Of a stretch of 64,000 nt of DNA, positions 8,401 through 17,779 are shown in pieces. Source of the stretch: VYFG01 sp965213885 (GTDB lineage Bacteria > Pseudomonadota > Gammaproteobacteria > Arenicellales > Poriferihabitantaceae); NCBI GenBank assembly GCA_965213885.1, contig OZ243919.1, positions 3,410,001 through 3,474,000 on the forward strand, in the 5' to 3' direction. Both the position numbers and the translations under genes were made by a program. Numbering within the stretch: position 1 is the stretch's first letter; every line of letters begins with the position of its first letter. The notes below the pieces were generated by a model. The model was not told where the DNA came from, made no database searches, and saw only the letters and a list, made by a program, of their open reading frames with translations.

Positions 8401-10083
8401 ATGTACCAGCACAGCTTCCAGGAAAGGCAGTTCCTCACCGCAAGGGCGGACCAGTTCGCCCGCCAGGTCATGCGCCACCGGGACGGGCGGATCGAAGCCG
8501 ATGAATTCCAGCAGCTCAGGCTTCGCAACGGCCTGTACATGGAACGTCATTCGCCGATGATCCGTGTGGCCATTCCCTATGGCCAACTCAGTTCCGGACA
8601 ACTGCGGATGCTGGCAACCGTTGCCGACCGTTATGACCGCAGGTATGGTCATTTCACCACGCGCCAGAACATCCAGTTCAACTGGGTCACCATCGAGGAA
8701 TCGCCCGACCTGCTCCGGGACCTGGCAACTGCGGGAATGCATGCCATACAGACCAGCGGCAGCTGCGTGAGAAACATCACCACCGATCATCTCGCCGGAA
8801 TTGCCCCGGACGAGATTATCGACCCGCGCCCATGGTGCGAACTGATCCGGCAATGGTCGACCCTGCATCCGGAGTTCTACTGGCTGCCGAGAAAATTCAA
8901 GATCGCCGTATCCGGTTCCCTGGAGGACCGGGCCGCGATCCGGTTCCACGATATTGGCATCGAACTATACCTGGGGCCCCGAGACGAGGCGCTTGCCAGA
9001 ATCCTTGTGGGCGGGGGAATGGGACGGACACCGGTGATCGGCAGGATCGTGTGGGATGCGGTTCCGGTGCATGAGCTGCTTGGCTGGCTGCAGGCGATCA
9101 TCCATGTCTACAACCGGTACGGCCGACGGGACAACAAGTACAAGTCGCGGATCAAGATCCTGGTCAACGACCTCGGCATCGAGGCATTCACCCGCGAGGC
9201 GGAATCGGTGTTTGAGCGCTACCGTGAAACGTATCCGGCCTGGGATCCGGAACGGTTCGACCACATCAGGGCCGGTTTCGGAAAACCCCGGCTGGACGAA
9301 GCCGACCTCCCTTCCCGGCACATCCCGGTGGACAGCGGGGCATTCCGGCGGTGGCGGCAATACAACACGGAGCCACACAGGGACCGGGACCGGCTGATCG
9401 TTCACCTGCCCCTCAAGGCACACGGCGCGGCGCCGGGTGACATGGACTCGGATACGATGCGGCGCCTGGCAGACATTGCCGAACTCTGCAGCGGCGGGGA
9501 GATCCGGGTGACGCATCGCCAGAACCTGGTCCTGCCCTGGGTGCGCCGGAAAAATGCCCATGAGCTTTGGTGCCTGCTCCGGGAATGCGGACTCGCCACG
9601 CCGAACATCGGCATGCTCACTGACATGATCGCCTGTCCCGGACTTGACTACTGCTCACTCGCCAATGCCTCCACTATTCCCCTGGCCAGAGAGCTTGGGC
9701 AGCGACTGGATAACCTGGACCGGCTGCAGGACATCGGCCGGATCAGCCTCAAGATGTCGGGCTGCATGAATGCCTGCGGCCATCACCATGCGGCCGACAT
9801 CGGAATTCTTGGCGTCGACAAGAAGGGCGAGGAGTGGTACCAGATCACGCTGGGTGGCGATGCCGGCAACACGGCTCGGATCGGCCAGCGCCTCGGGCCC
9901 GCCATACCGAGAGAAAGGCTCGTCGACGGCATCGTCCTGATCGTGGAAACCTACCTGCTGATCCGGCGTCAGGGGGAATCGTTCGCTGACAGCCTTCAGC
10001 GCACCGGACTTGAACCCTACCGGGAGCCATTTCATGCGAATCATCAAAAACAGAAAAATCGTCCGGACGGAGTGGCTGCCTGA
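8401..10083 (+). CDS. cysI: Nitrite/sulfite reductase hemoprotein subunit (siroheme, 4Fe-4S)
   Basis: This is a 560-residue cytosolic enzyme that reduces sulfite (or nitrite) with six electrons. It has the two-fold ferredoxin-like half-domains of the family: GHFTTRQNIQFNWV in the first half and IRVTHRQNLVLPWV in the second. The cluster/siroheme cysteines are C412 and C418 (CPGLDYC) and C455 and C459 (GCMNACGHH). The start MYQHSF was chosen because the 19 residues before it are not family-like. The next gene overlaps its 3' end and encodes DUF934, the usual CysI companion in proteobacteria. No CysJ or CysH lies here, so the electron donor is probably ferredoxin or a distant flavoprotein. Confidence 0.9.
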   Translation: MYQHSFQERQFLTARADQFARQVMRHRDGRIEADEFQQLRLRNGLYMERHSPMIRVAIPYGQLSSGQLRMLATVADRYDRRYGHFTTRQNIQFNWVTIEESPDLLRDLATAGMHAIQTSGSCVRNITTDHLAGIAPDEIIDPRPWCELIRQWSTLHPEFYWLPRKFKIAVSGSLEDRAAIRFHDIGIELYLGPRDEALARILVGGGMGRTPVIGRIVWDAVPVHELLGWLQAIIHVYNRYGRRDNKYKSRIKILVNDLGIEAFTREAESVFERYRETYPAWDPERFDHIRAGFGKPRLDEADLPSRHIPVDSGAFRRWRQYNTEPHRDRDRLIVHLPLKAHGAAPGDMDSDTMRRLADIAELCSGGEIRVTHRQNLVLPWVRRKNAHELWCLLRECGLATPNIGMLTDMIACPGLDYCSLANASTIPLARELGQRLDNLDRLQDIGRISLKMSGCMNACGHHHAADIGILGVDKKGEEWYQITLGGDAGNTARIGQRLGPAIPRERLVDGIVLIVETYLLIRRQGESFADSLQRTGLEPYREPFHANHQKQKNRPDGVAA

Positions 10084-10504
10084 TTCGGGGGCCGCGGAGT
10101 TTGGCGGGGCCCACCGGCGCATTCCGGCCCTGGACGAGTGGCTGGAGACTGCCCCGATGCAGGCATCGACCGGACAGGCTCCGGACCTGCCCGGGGTGCT
10201 ACTCGAGCCCGGCGACGATCCAGCGGCGCTCGGGGAGTGGATTGACGACATTCCTGTCATCGCGATCAATGTCGACAACTTTGCCGATGGACGGGTCTAT
10301 TCCCTGGCGTTCGAGCTTCGGCAGTTCTACCGGTACCGGGGGGAGATCCGGGGCATCGGGGCGATTTTCGACAACCTGTCCATGATGGAGCAATGCGGAT
10401 TCGACGCCTTCACGCTGAAGCCGGGCCTGGCGCCCGAAGAGGCAATTCCCTATTTCACCGAGATCGGATACGGCAACCCGTTTGTTGGCGGCCTGTCCCG
10501 GTAA
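10034..10504 (+). CDS. DUF934 protein, CysI-associated
   Basis: This is a 156-residue protein whose ATG lies 50 bases inside the 3' end of cysI, indicating coupling. It carries the family pattern: VRTEWLPDSG near the start, VIAINVDNFADGRVYSLAFELR in the middle and QFYRYRGEIRGIG with MEQCGFDAF after it. DUF934 proteins are found almost only next to cysI/cysH and are thought to assist sulfite reduction. The biochemical role is not established. The usual third gene, cysH, is absent. Confidence 0.88.
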   Translation: MRIIKNRKIVRTEWLPDSGAAEFGGAHRRIPALDEWLETAPMQASTGQAPDLPGVLLEPGDDPAALGEWIDDIPVIAINVDNFADGRVYSLAFELRQFYRYRGEIRGIGAIFDNLSMMEQCGFDAFTLKPGLAPEEAIPYFTEIGYGNPFVGGLSR

Positions 10505-10946
10505 CCGGCCCTGGAAGTTGCAATGACCCCCATGACCGACCCCCGGCGGGAGAGGGTTGTCCGGATGGCGCCATGCAGATCCGTGGCCCGGCAGCCCGGG
10601 GATGAAGCCGGGCGGCCGACAGTTCCTTCATGAGGCCTCGGACGACACCCTTGTCGCCGTAGGGGTTGCCCTGGCCCCGGTCCGGCGGCGATTCGCGGGT
10701 GGCGGTCTGTACCGTGGTGCGCTCCCGGAAGGTGCCCGGGTCACTTGGTATGACGCGGTTCCAGGCACGATTGTTGTCCAGGCTGCACTGTCCGTATCGG
10801 GGAAGGCACCCGACCCGCCCCGACGGTCGGCGAAGCCGACGAATTTCCCGCCGGGGCGATGTTTCCCTGTACCGGCACTTCCCTCCCACTCCCCTCTGAC
10901 TTCCCCTTGACCATGCCACCCGGTTCCGATCAGACTACGGCCGGTT
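10505..10946. other. Intergenic region, 442 bases, with a small hairpin
   Basis: No gene is supported. Open frames on both strands lack domains and ribosome-binding sites. A perfect hairpin GTCGGC-GAA-GCCGAC lies at 10826-10840 without a T tract. The stretch may be a decayed gene, but I could not recognise one. Confidence 0.45.
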
Positions 10947-11921
10947 ATGAGCATTCAGAAAAGATTCCTGCTGGCGGGAGCCATTGCCTTCTGGTTGGGT
11001 CCGGGGGCCGTTGCCGGGAACGAATGGGACATGCCCACGCCCTACGGGGACAGCAACTTCCACACGGTCAACATCCATGCGTTTGCCGATGATGTCGAAA
11101 AGAACACGGGCGGTGCGCTGCGGATTACCGTGCACAGCGCAGGTTCGTTGATCCGGCACCCGGAGATCAGAAACGCCATTCGCCGGGGTCTGGTTCCCGT
11201 CGGCGAGGTCCTGATGTCCCGGCTCGGCAACGAGGATTCTGTGTTCGAGGTCGACTCGGTGCCGTTTCTCGCCACCGACTACCGGCAGGCAAGGGCGTTG
11301 TGGGAGGCAAGCAGTCCGGTGATCCGGGCCCGGCTCGAGGAAGCAGGTCTGGAACTGCTGTTCGCTGTGCCCTGGCCGCCCCAGGGCATCTATGCGAACA
11401 GGGAGGTCGGGAAGGTGGAAGATCTCGCCGGCATGAAACTCCGGGTCTATAACGCCGCCACGGAACGGTTGGCCGGGCTCGTAAATGCGGTTCCGACACA
11501 GGTGGAGGTGTCGGACATTCCGGTGGCTTTCGCCAGCGGCCGCGTGGAAGCCATGATCACATCGCCTTCGACCGGCGCCAACACGAAGGCCTGGGACTAT
11601 GTGTCCCATTTCCATGATACCCGGGCGTGGTTGCCGAAGAACATGGTGATCGTCAACCGCAAGGCGTTCATGAGACTGGACGCGGAAGTCCGGGAGACCG
11701 TACTGGCTGCGGCGCGAAGGGCCGAGGAGCGCGGCTGGACGGCCAGCCGGGCGGAGACGGAAGCGAAAACGGCGGTTCTCAGGGAGAACGGCATGACGGT
11801 GACCATGCCGGATGCCGAACTTACGGAGGGCCTGAGGGCTGTCGGCAGGACGATGGCCGAGGAGTGGTCCGCACGGGCCGGGGAGGCCGGCCGGGCCATC
11901 CTGGGCGCCTACCGGCAGTAG
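10947..11921 (+). CDS. dctP: TRAP transporter substrate-binding protein, DctP family
   Basis: This is a 324-residue periplasmic binding protein with a signal peptide (KRFLLAGAIAFWLGPGAVAG, cleavage near 23). Family features are HTVNIHAFADDVEKNTGG near the start, IRRGLVPVGEVLMSRLGNED, GIYANREVGKVEDLAGMKLR and the ligand-carboxylate region KLRVYNAATERLAGLVNAV. It captures an organic acid (class not predictable) for the DctQM permease encoded 82 bases downstream. Confidence 0.9.
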   Translation: MSIQKRFLLAGAIAFWLGPGAVAGNEWDMPTPYGDSNFHTVNIHAFADDVEKNTGGALRITVHSAGSLIRHPEIRNAIRRGLVPVGEVLMSRLGNEDSVFEVDSVPFLATDYRQARALWEASSPVIRARLEEAGLELLFAVPWPPQGIYANREVGKVEDLAGMKLRVYNAATERLAGLVNAVPTQVEVSDIPVAFASGRVEAMITSPSTGANTKAWDYVSHFHDTRAWLPKNMVIVNRKAFMRLDAEVRETVLAAARRAEERGWTASRAETEAKTAVLRENGMTVTMPDAELTEGLRAVGRTMAEEWSARAGEAGRAILGAYRQ

Positions 11922-12003
11922 GGCGGGACCCCCGGCGGGTGCCGGCGGACGTTCCGGGCCTTCCGGAAAACCGGGAACAGCCGACAGGCCGGAAGAGTCT
12001 GCA

Positions 12004-12657
12004 ATGAAGGCACGGAGCGTACTGGACCGCATATACCTGGCAAGCACCGTCCTGGCGGCATGCTGCCTGGTGCTCATCTGCCTTGTCGTCGCCGCCCAGG
12101 TGGGGGGCAGGGTTGTGGACACTCTCGCGGGGGCTGTGGGGGGCAGCCGGCCCGGCCTGTACGTACCTTCGGCCGCCGAGTTCACGGGATACCTGTTCGT
12201 CGCCGCCTCGTTCCTGGCGCTCGCCGGCACGTTTCGCCATGGTGGGCACATCAGGGTTACACTGCTGCTGTCGCGTCTTGGCGGCGGGGCCCGCCGCCGG
12301 TTCGAGATCGGATGCCTCGTCTTTGCGGCCGTATTCTCGGGTTTCTTCAGCCTCCACTCGGTACTGCTCGCACTCGACAGCCATGCATTTGGCGAAGTCT
12401 CGGTGGGTCTCGTCCCGGTTCCGTTGTGGATTCCGCAGGGTTTCATGGCCCTTGGCCTGGTCGTGTTCACCATCGCCGCCATCGATGACCTCGCATGCGT
12501 GCTGCGCGGGGGCAGACCTTCCTGCCAGGAACCCGTGGATACCCCGCCCGGGGCGGATGTCACCGTGCCGGAACCGTCCGGCGGCCCCGCTGCCGGAAGC
12601 GGCGGGCACATGGAAAACGAACGGAACCGGAATGCGTCATGGACCCGACCGTCCTGA
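12004..12657 (+). CDS. dctQ: TRAP transporter small permease, DctQ family
   Basis: This 217-residue membrane protein has four hydrophobic segments, starting at about residues 12, 55, 99 and 143. It shows the family motif FTGYLFVAASFLALAGTFRHGGHIRV. The last 45 residues are a Pro/Gly-rich hydrophilic tail without homology, longer than usual for DctQ. It overlaps dctM by 19 bases. It pairs with DctM to move the substrate delivered by DctP, driven by a Na+ or H+ gradient. Confidence 0.88.
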   Translation: MKARSVLDRIYLASTVLAACCLVLICLVVAAQVGGRVVDTLAGAVGGSRPGLYVPSAAEFTGYLFVAASFLALAGTFRHGGHIRVTLLLSRLGGGARRRFEIGCLVFAAVFSGFFSLHSVLLALDSHAFGEVSVGLVPVPLWIPQGFMALGLVVFTIAAIDDLACVLRGGRPSCQEPVDTPPGADVTVPEPSGGPAAGSGGHMENERNRNASWTRPS

Positions 12658-13943
12658 CGGCCCTGCTGGTCGTACTACTCATCGCCTTTCTCGGGAGCGG
12701 GGTGTGGGTTGCGCTCTCCCTGTTCGGCGTGGCGGCGGTGGCGGTCGCCACGTTCACCCCGGCGCCGGTGGGACAGTTGATTGCAGTCACGGTATGGGGT
12801 GCCGGCAACTCCTGGGAACTCGCGGCGCTGCCCATGTTCATCTGGATGGGGGAGATCCTGTTCCGCTCGCGCCTGTCAAGGGATCTGTTCACGGGCCTTT
12901 CCCCCTGGGTTGCGGGAATTCCGGGGGGTCTCCTTCATGTGAACATCCTCGGTTGCGGTCTGTTTGCCGCGGTGTCCGGCTCCTCGGCGGCGACGACGGC
13001 GACCGTGGGCAGGCTGTCGTTAGCGGAACTGGGAAAGCGCGGCTACGACGAGGACATGGCGATCGGCACCCTGGCAGGCTCCGGGACGTTCGGGCTGCTC
13101 ATCCCGCCGTCGATCATCCTCATCGTCTACGGGGTCGGCACCGACCAGTCCATCGTACGGCTCTTCATCGCCGGTGTGGTTCCGGGGCTCCTGGTCATTG
13201 CGCTGTTCATGGGTTACGTCGTCGCCTGGTCGCTGCTGAACGGGAGACGGGGTGCGCTGCCCGCGACGGAGAGCACGGGGTTCGGTGAACGGCTGCGCGC
13301 TGCACGAAACCTGATGCCGGTGGTGGCGCTCATTGCCGGCGTCATCGGCGCCATCTACACCGGTTTTGCTTCCCCGACCGAGGCGGCGGCCGTCGGTGTG
13401 GTGCTTTCGCTGGCACTTTCGTGGCTCACGGGGTCGATGAGCCGGCGGGTGTTCGTCGATGCCCTGATGGGGGCGACCCAGACATCGTGCATGATCGCCT
13501 TCATTCTCTGTGGGGCGGCGTTTCTGGCCGTTGCTATGGGATTTGTCGGCATTCCCAGGCAACTCGCCGAATGGATAGTCTCGATGGAGCTTTCGCCCGC
13601 CCTGATGCTGATGGCGCTCACGGCGTTCTTCGTGATTCTGGGCTGCTTCCTCGACGGAATCTCGGTCGTGGTGCTGACCACCTCGGTGATCCTGCCGATG
13701 GTCGAGGCCGCGGGGATCGATCTGATCTGGTTTGGTATCTATCTCGTTCTGGTGGTCGAGATGTCCCAGGTCACCCCGCCCGTGGGGTTCAACCTGTTCG
13801 TGCTGCAGTCTCTGACGGGCAGGGACATCATGGCGGTCGCGAGATGCGCCCTGCCTTTCTTCCTGCTTCTCGTCGTGGCGGTGTTGCTGATTGCGCTGTT
13901 TCCGGAAATTGTGACCTGGCTGCCCGAGCGGATGACCAGGTAG
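12639..13943 (+). CDS. dctM: TRAP transporter large permease, DctM family
   Basis: This 434-residue protein has about 12 membrane segments. The start MDPTVLTALLVVLLIAFLGS was chosen as the first membrane helix; the longer frame upstream lies inside dctQ. Motifs include WELAALPMFIWMGEILFRS, GCGLFAAVSGSSAATTATVG (the conserved SGSSxAT loop), GTFGLLIPPSIILIVYG and VVEMSQVTPPVGFNLFVLQ near the end. It is the ion-coupled transport subunit, and the three genes form one operon. Confidence 0.92.
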   Translation: MDPTVLTALLVVLLIAFLGSGVWVALSLFGVAAVAVATFTPAPVGQLIAVTVWGAGNSWELAALPMFIWMGEILFRSRLSRDLFTGLSPWVAGIPGGLLHVNILGCGLFAAVSGSSAATTATVGRLSLAELGKRGYDEDMAIGTLAGSGTFGLLIPPSIILIVYGVGTDQSIVRLFIAGVVPGLLVIALFMGYVVAWSLLNGRRGALPATESTGFGERLRAARNLMPVVALIAGVIGAIYTGFASPTEAAAVGVVLSLALSWLTGSMSRRVFVDALMGATQTSCMIAFILCGAAFLAVAMGFVGIPRQLAEWIVSMELSPALMLMALTAFFVILGCFLDGISVVVLTTSVILPMVEAAGIDLIWFGIYLVLVVEMSQVTPPVGFNLFVLQSLTGRDIMAVARCALPFFLLLVVAVLLIALFPEIVTWLPERMTR

Positions 13944-14053
13944 GGCGGCTCCGTTTCCGGTGCGATGCGGCGTCATGACAGGTCCCGGAAAGGCGGATCG
14001 CATGAAGATCGGGAATCAGCGGAATACCGCGGGGCATTGCCTGTTCGGGACAC

Positions 14054-14230
14054 ATGCGGGTTGACGGTGCCTTCCGGTATCGACAACGGTATCCGCCGGA
14101 TTCGAACCCCGGATCATCCCGGGCAGAGCAGTTGCTGCCGGAACTCGGCCCCGGGAAGCTGGTGCTGGTGGACCGGTATGACGGGGGGTATCCTTATTTT
14201 TCCACGCTGCCAGCCCACTACCAGCTACTC
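14054..14230 (+). mobile_element. Probable IS4-type transposase remnant
   Basis: A short open stretch reads VDGAFRYRQRYPPDSNPG...LLPELGPGKLVLVDRYDGGYPYF, like the region around the second catalytic aspartate of IS4-family DDE transposases (LVLADR-Y-GY). It has no start, no N- or C-terminal parts and no visible terminal repeats. It sits in the 372-base gap between dctM and the DUF1244 gene, in which nothing else is recognised. Confidence 0.45.
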
Positions 14231-14315
14231 ATAGTACACCACCGTATCTCTTTCATGGTTGATACGATTCACCTGGTCACAAGTCGGACCATCAGACCGG
14301 GCCAGGCCGCATTTT

Positions 14316-14642
14316 CTACTCGGTCGCCTTTTTCTGGGCGGTCTCGAACATTTCCAGTTGTTCGGTGCGGGCCTTTTCCTGGTGGCGGGACTTGTACTCG
14401 CCGTACGGCATGCCGTAGACCAGTTCCCTGGCCTGGTCGTAATCCAGCTCGATGCCGTGCTCCGCCGCCTCGGATACGTACCACTTCGAGAAGCAGTTGC
14501 GGCAGAAATAGGCCAGGTTCATGAGGTCGATATTCTGCACTTCAGGGTACTTCCGAAGGTGATCGAGCAGCTTGCGGAACAGGGCAGCCTCGATTTCGAC
14601 GCGGTCCTTTTCAGCAATGGGGGGAATGTCTGGATTTTGCAT
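14316..14642 (-). CDS. DUF1244 domain protein
   Basis: This 108-residue protein is cysteine-poor apart from a single conserved AYFCRNCFSKWY. The block LFRKLLDHLRKYPEVQNIDL, followed by NLAYFCRNCFSKWY and YGMPYGEYKSRHQ, is the DUF1244 signature. Function is unknown. It lies 5 bases downstream of the TerC gene on the same strand and is probably co-transcribed with it. Confidence 0.88.
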   Translation of the reverse strand: MQNPDIPPIAEKDRVEIEAALFRKLLDHLRKYPEVQNIDLMNLAYFCRNCFSKWYVSEAAEHGIELDYDQARELVYGMPYGEYKSRHQEKARTEQLEMFETAQKKATE

Positions 14643-14647
14643 GGCAG

Positions 14648-15451
14648 TCAGTCAGTGGCTGGTTGGGGTTTGCCGGCAATTTGCCGATGGTTCAGGCGCA
14701 TCAGGTTCGACGAGTATCGGGACTGCACGACATCCACGAGCACCACTACCGCGATCACGAAGTAGAACGTGGCCTTGCTCATGGGTGTAACGGCATAGCC
14801 GAACAACTTCAGATGGGCGAGGTGCCCGCCCTCGGACAGGAGCATGATGCCGACGATGAACAGGATGAACAGGCCGATGACCTCGTACATCCGGTTCTTT
14901 TCCAGGAACTCGGAAACGCGGTCGGACAGCCAGATCATCAGCACGCCGCCGATGACGATGGCCAGCGCCATCACCGGGAACACGTCAGTCAGCGCCATAG
15001 CGCTGAGAATGGAGTCGAAGGAGAACACCGCGTTCATGGCGACGATCATGATGATCACGCCCGCGAGCGAACCGCCGGCTTTGTGTTCCTGGTGGAGATC
15101 CTCCAGGATGAGCATGTGGGAGATTTCCTTGGTGGCGGTGTAGATGATGAAAATGCCGCCAAGCAGGACAACGAGGGCGTGCAGGTTGAACGACCCCTCG
15201 AGGATCCCGCCGATGCGGGCATCGAACAGCGGTTCCTGGAACAGCGACAGGACCTTGATCAGGGCGAACAGGAGGACGATGCGCAGCGCAACCGCGATCC
15301 CGATGCCCCAGCGCCTGACGGTGGCTTGCCGGGATCGCTCCACACGCTTCGATTCCAGGGAGATGTAAAGCAGGTTGTCAAATCCCAGCACCGCCTGCAG
15401 CAGGATGAGCATGACCAGGGTGAACAGGTTTTCAGGACTGAAGAGTTCCAC
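14648..15451 (-). CDS. TerC-family integral membrane protein
   Basis: This 267-residue protein has about seven membrane helices. The TerC motif of conserved aspartates in helices is present in the first helix (LLQAVLGFDNLLYISLESKR) and again in AMNAVFSFDSILSAMAL. Family members are linked to metal (Mn2+) efflux or tellurite resistance. The substrate cannot be read from sequence. The gene is divergent from kdsD and leads an operon with the DUF1244 gene. Confidence 0.85.
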   Translation of the reverse strand: MELFSPENLFTLVMLILLQAVLGFDNLLYISLESKRVERSRQATVRRWGIGIAVALRIVLLFALIKVLSLFQEPLFDARIGGILEGSFNLHALVVLLGGIFIIYTATKEISHMLILEDLHQEHKAGGSLAGVIIMIVAMNAVFSFDSILSAMALTDVFPVMALAIVIGGVLMIWLSDRVSEFLEKNRMYEVIGLFILFIVGIMLLSEGGHLAHLKLFGYAVTPMSKATFYFVIAVVVLVDVVQSRYSSNLMRLNHRQIAGKPQPATD

Positions 15452-15554
15452 AGCTTGACTCGGTTTGGCACCGCAGCATTCTACACCAGCCGAAATCCGG
15501 TACGGGCCGGCGGGACACGGCGGGACAGGCCGGGGCGGGAATCCCGGTGTTTGG

Positions 15555-15560
15555 TATAAT
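15555..15560 (+). promoter_or_regulatory. Perfect -10 box (TATAAT) of kdsD
   Basis: TATAAT lies 20 bases before the ATG at 15580. The preceding bases (TTTGG) do not give an extended -10. No good -35 is seen at 17 +/- 1 bases, where the sequence is G-rich. Either an activator helps or the -10 works with a weak -35. Confidence 0.5.
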
Positions 15561-15579
15561 CTCCCGAAAAGCCCCGCCC

Positions 15580-16596
15580 ATGAATTCCAGACAAATGACC
15601 GCCTCCGCCAGACCCGAATCCGCCGTGGATTACGGGCGGGAGGTCATCCGGATCGAACTGGACGCCATCGAGGCGGTTGGTTCAAGAATCGGCCGGAAAT
15701 TCAGCGAAGCCTGCGAAATGATACTGGACTGCCAGGGCAGGGTGGTGGTGATCGGCATGGGCAAGTCCGGTCATATCGGCGGCAAGATCGCGTCCACTCT
15801 CGCCAGCACCGGGACGCCGGCGTTTTTCGTGCATCCCGGAGAGGCCAGCCACGGCGACCTGGGAATGATCACCCAGCATGATCTGGCCATCGCGATATCG
15901 AACTCGGGGGAAACGGCGGAAATGATCACCATACTGCCCATCGTCAAGCGGATCGGCGTGGGGCTGGTGGTGCTGACGGGCAACATGGAGTCGACCCTGG
16001 CGCGGGAAGCGGATGTCTGCCTGGACATCAGCGTGGCGCAGGAGGCGTGCCCGCTGAACCTGGCGCCGACAGCCAGCACCACGGCCACGCTGGTCATGGG
16101 TGACGCCCTGGCCGTTGCCGTGCAGAAAATGCGGGGCTTTTCCGAACAGGACTTTGCCCGCACCCATCCCGGCGGGACCCTGGGGAAACGCCTGCTTCTC
16201 TATGCTTCCGACCTGATGCACCAGGGCGACAGCCTGCCGCTGGTGGAGGAGGACGCGACCCTCGAGGGGCTGCTCATTGAAATGTCATCCAAGTCACTGG
16301 GAATGGCGGGCGTGGTGGACGCTGAAGGCAGGCTCCTCGGCATGTTCACGGACGGCGATCTCAGGCGGACACTGGGCAGGGGGGTGGACATCTACACTGC
16401 CCGGGCTGTTGACCTCGTCAACCGCCATCCGTTCACCATCTCCCCGGACATGCTGGCGGAGGAGATCGTCCGGATCATGCGGGACCATGCCCGGCAGGGC
16501 CCCCATGCGATCAACAGCGTGTTCGTGGTGACGGAGGGCGGCCGCGTGGTGGGGGCGCTCAACACCCATGACCTGCTTCGTGTGGGCGTCATCTGA
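15580..16596 (+). CDS. kdsD: D-arabinose 5-phosphate isomerase
   Basis: It converts ribulose 5-phosphate to arabinose 5-phosphate, the first step towards Kdo of LPS. The 338-residue protein has a SIS domain (about 35-180) with the GMGKSGHIGGKIASTLASTG and ISNSGETAEM phosphosugar loops and NLAPTASTT, then two CBS motifs (about 215-335), including MFTDGDLRRTLGRG. Start codons at 15580 and 15595 are both possible and neither has a good ribosome site. It heads the LPS-export cluster. kdsC, usually next, is missing: lptC follows after 9 bases. Confidence 0.93.
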   Translation: MNSRQMTASARPESAVDYGREVIRIELDAIEAVGSRIGRKFSEACEMILDCQGRVVVIGMGKSGHIGGKIASTLASTGTPAFFVHPGEASHGDLGMITQHDLAIAISNSGETAEMITILPIVKRIGVGLVVLTGNMESTLAREADVCLDISVAQEACPLNLAPTASTTATLVMGDALAVAVQKMRGFSEQDFARTHPGGTLGKRLLLYASDLMHQGDSLPLVEEDATLEGLLIEMSSKSLGMAGVVDAEGRLLGMFTDGDLRRTLGRGVDIYTARAVDLVNRHPFTISPDMLAEEIVRIMRDHARQGPHAINSVFVVTEGGRVVGALNTHDLLRVGVI

Positions 16597-16605
16597 GGAG
16601 CGGCC

Positions 16606-17046
16606 ATGCGGGTATTGCGCCATGACATTCTGCTGGTCCTGACGTTCGCGATCATGATGGGGCTGTCGGCATGGCTCCAGTTCGGGGTGCTGGATTCCCC
16701 GGTGGCCGAACCGTCGGACGCGGAGAAAGGCGCCCCGGACTATTACGTCCGGAACTTCGTCTTCACCGGCAGGGACGGGCTGGGAAAGAGATACGAACTC
16801 CGGGCCGACCGCATGGTGCACTACCCGATCGGGGACCGCGCCCTGCTGGAGAACCCGCGCATCATCCAGTACAGTCCGAACGGGGCCCCGAGACATGTGC
16901 ATGCGGACACGGGCTGGCTGGACAACGAAACCTCGGAGGTCCTCCTGACCGGCAATGTCCGGGTGCTGCAGGACCAGGCCGGGGCCTCCGGCAGTGCGTT
17001 CACCGGCGAGAGGATGGTGATCATCCTTGATGAGGACCGGGGTTGA
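16606..17046 (+). CDS. lptC: LPS export protein LptC
   Basis: This is a 146-residue bitopic inner-membrane protein. One N-terminal helix (ILLVLTFAIMMGLSAWLQFG) is followed by a periplasmic half beta-jellyroll with DYYVRNFVFTGRDGLGKRYE and ENPRIIQYSPNG. It receives LPS from the LptBFG transporter and passes it to LptA. It is shorter than the E. coli protein (about 190 residues), as in many related bacteria. lptA starts one base after its stop. Confidence 0.88.
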   Translation: MRVLRHDILLVLTFAIMMGLSAWLQFGVLDSPVAEPSDAEKGAPDYYVRNFVFTGRDGLGKRYELRADRMVHYPIGDRALLENPRIIQYSPNGAPRHVHADTGWLDNETSEVLLTGNVRVLQDQAGASGSAFTGERMVIILDEDRG

Positions 17047-17047
17047 G

Positions 17048-17743
17048 ATGCGCCCGGGCCGGTGCAGCGGCGGATGTTCCAGGAAGCGCCCAGAAGGGGG
17101 GCGGACCGCCGGCCCGAACGCCATCCGCCGGGCCCGGTCGATGCGGTGTATCCTGCTCGCCGTCCTGGCACTGACCTGTTGCCTGTGGTTCGCGGGTACG
17201 GGTTCCTGGGCGCTCGAGAGCGATCAGAACCAGTCCGCGACCCTGGAGGCCGATGACATCGAACTGGACCTGAGAACCGGTGTGCGGACGTACCGGGGGG
17301 ACGTCGTCTACCGCCAGGGGTCCATCCGCCTGGACTGCGACGAACTGGTCACCCGTCTCGACGATGACGGGGCATTGGATACGGGCACCTGCACCGGGAC
17401 CCCGGGGCGGTTCAGGCAGAGACCGGAAGGCGCCGCGAAGGACGTGGTCGGCGAGGCCGCGGAAATCACCATGGACCAGATCAACCGGTTGGTGACCCTG
17501 GGTGGTCGGGCCAGGGTGACCCAGGGTCCCAACACGATCACCGGCCGGCTCATCACGTATGGCCTGGATACCGACAAGATCCAGGTGAATAGCGGTGTCC
17601 AGACGTCGGGCAATGCGCCCGGCGAATCCGGTGGCGGGGAAACCGCGGGCACCGGTGCGGTGGTCTCCGGCGGGCAGTCGGAGGGCGCGGCATCCCGGCC
17701 CCGGGCCAGGCTGGTCATTCAGCCGCGCAGGCAGCAGGACTGA
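17048..17743 (+). CDS. lptA: Periplasmic LPS-binding protein LptA
   Basis: A signal peptide, MRCILLAVLALTCCLWFAGT from the Met at 17141, precedes an LptA/OstA domain: SATLEADDIELDLRTGVRTY, YRGDVVYRQGSIRLDCDELV and ARVTQGPNTITGRLITYGL. The ATG at 17048 is given because it follows lptC directly. The internal ATG at 17141 gives a more usual signal peptide and may be the true start. The last 50 residues are Gly/Ala-rich and low-complexity. It forms the periplasmic bridge between LptC and LptD. Confidence 0.87.
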   Translation: MRPGRCSGGCSRKRPEGGRTAGPNAIRRARSMRCILLAVLALTCCLWFAGTGSWALESDQNQSATLEADDIELDLRTGVRTYRGDVVYRQGSIRLDCDELVTRLDDDGALDTGTCTGTPGRFRQRPEGAAKDVVGEAAEITMDQINRLVTLGGRARVTQGPNTITGRLITYGLDTDKIQVNSGVQTSGNAPGESGGGETAGTGAVVSGGQSEGAASRPRARLVIQPRRQQD

Positions 17744-17779
17744 GCGCCGTTCGCGCCGGTCACGACGCCAGTCCATCGC

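Noticed and set aside
10935..12611. 558-residue minus-strand frame across dctP/dctQ
   Set aside because: The plus-strand TRAP genes have clear motifs and coupling. The antisense product is Pro/Arg-rich without homology.
14095..14120. T-arm-like GATTCGAACCCC suggesting a tRNA
   Set aside because: No acceptor, D or anticodon stems can be built around it on either strand. The surrounding frame reads as a transposase remnant.
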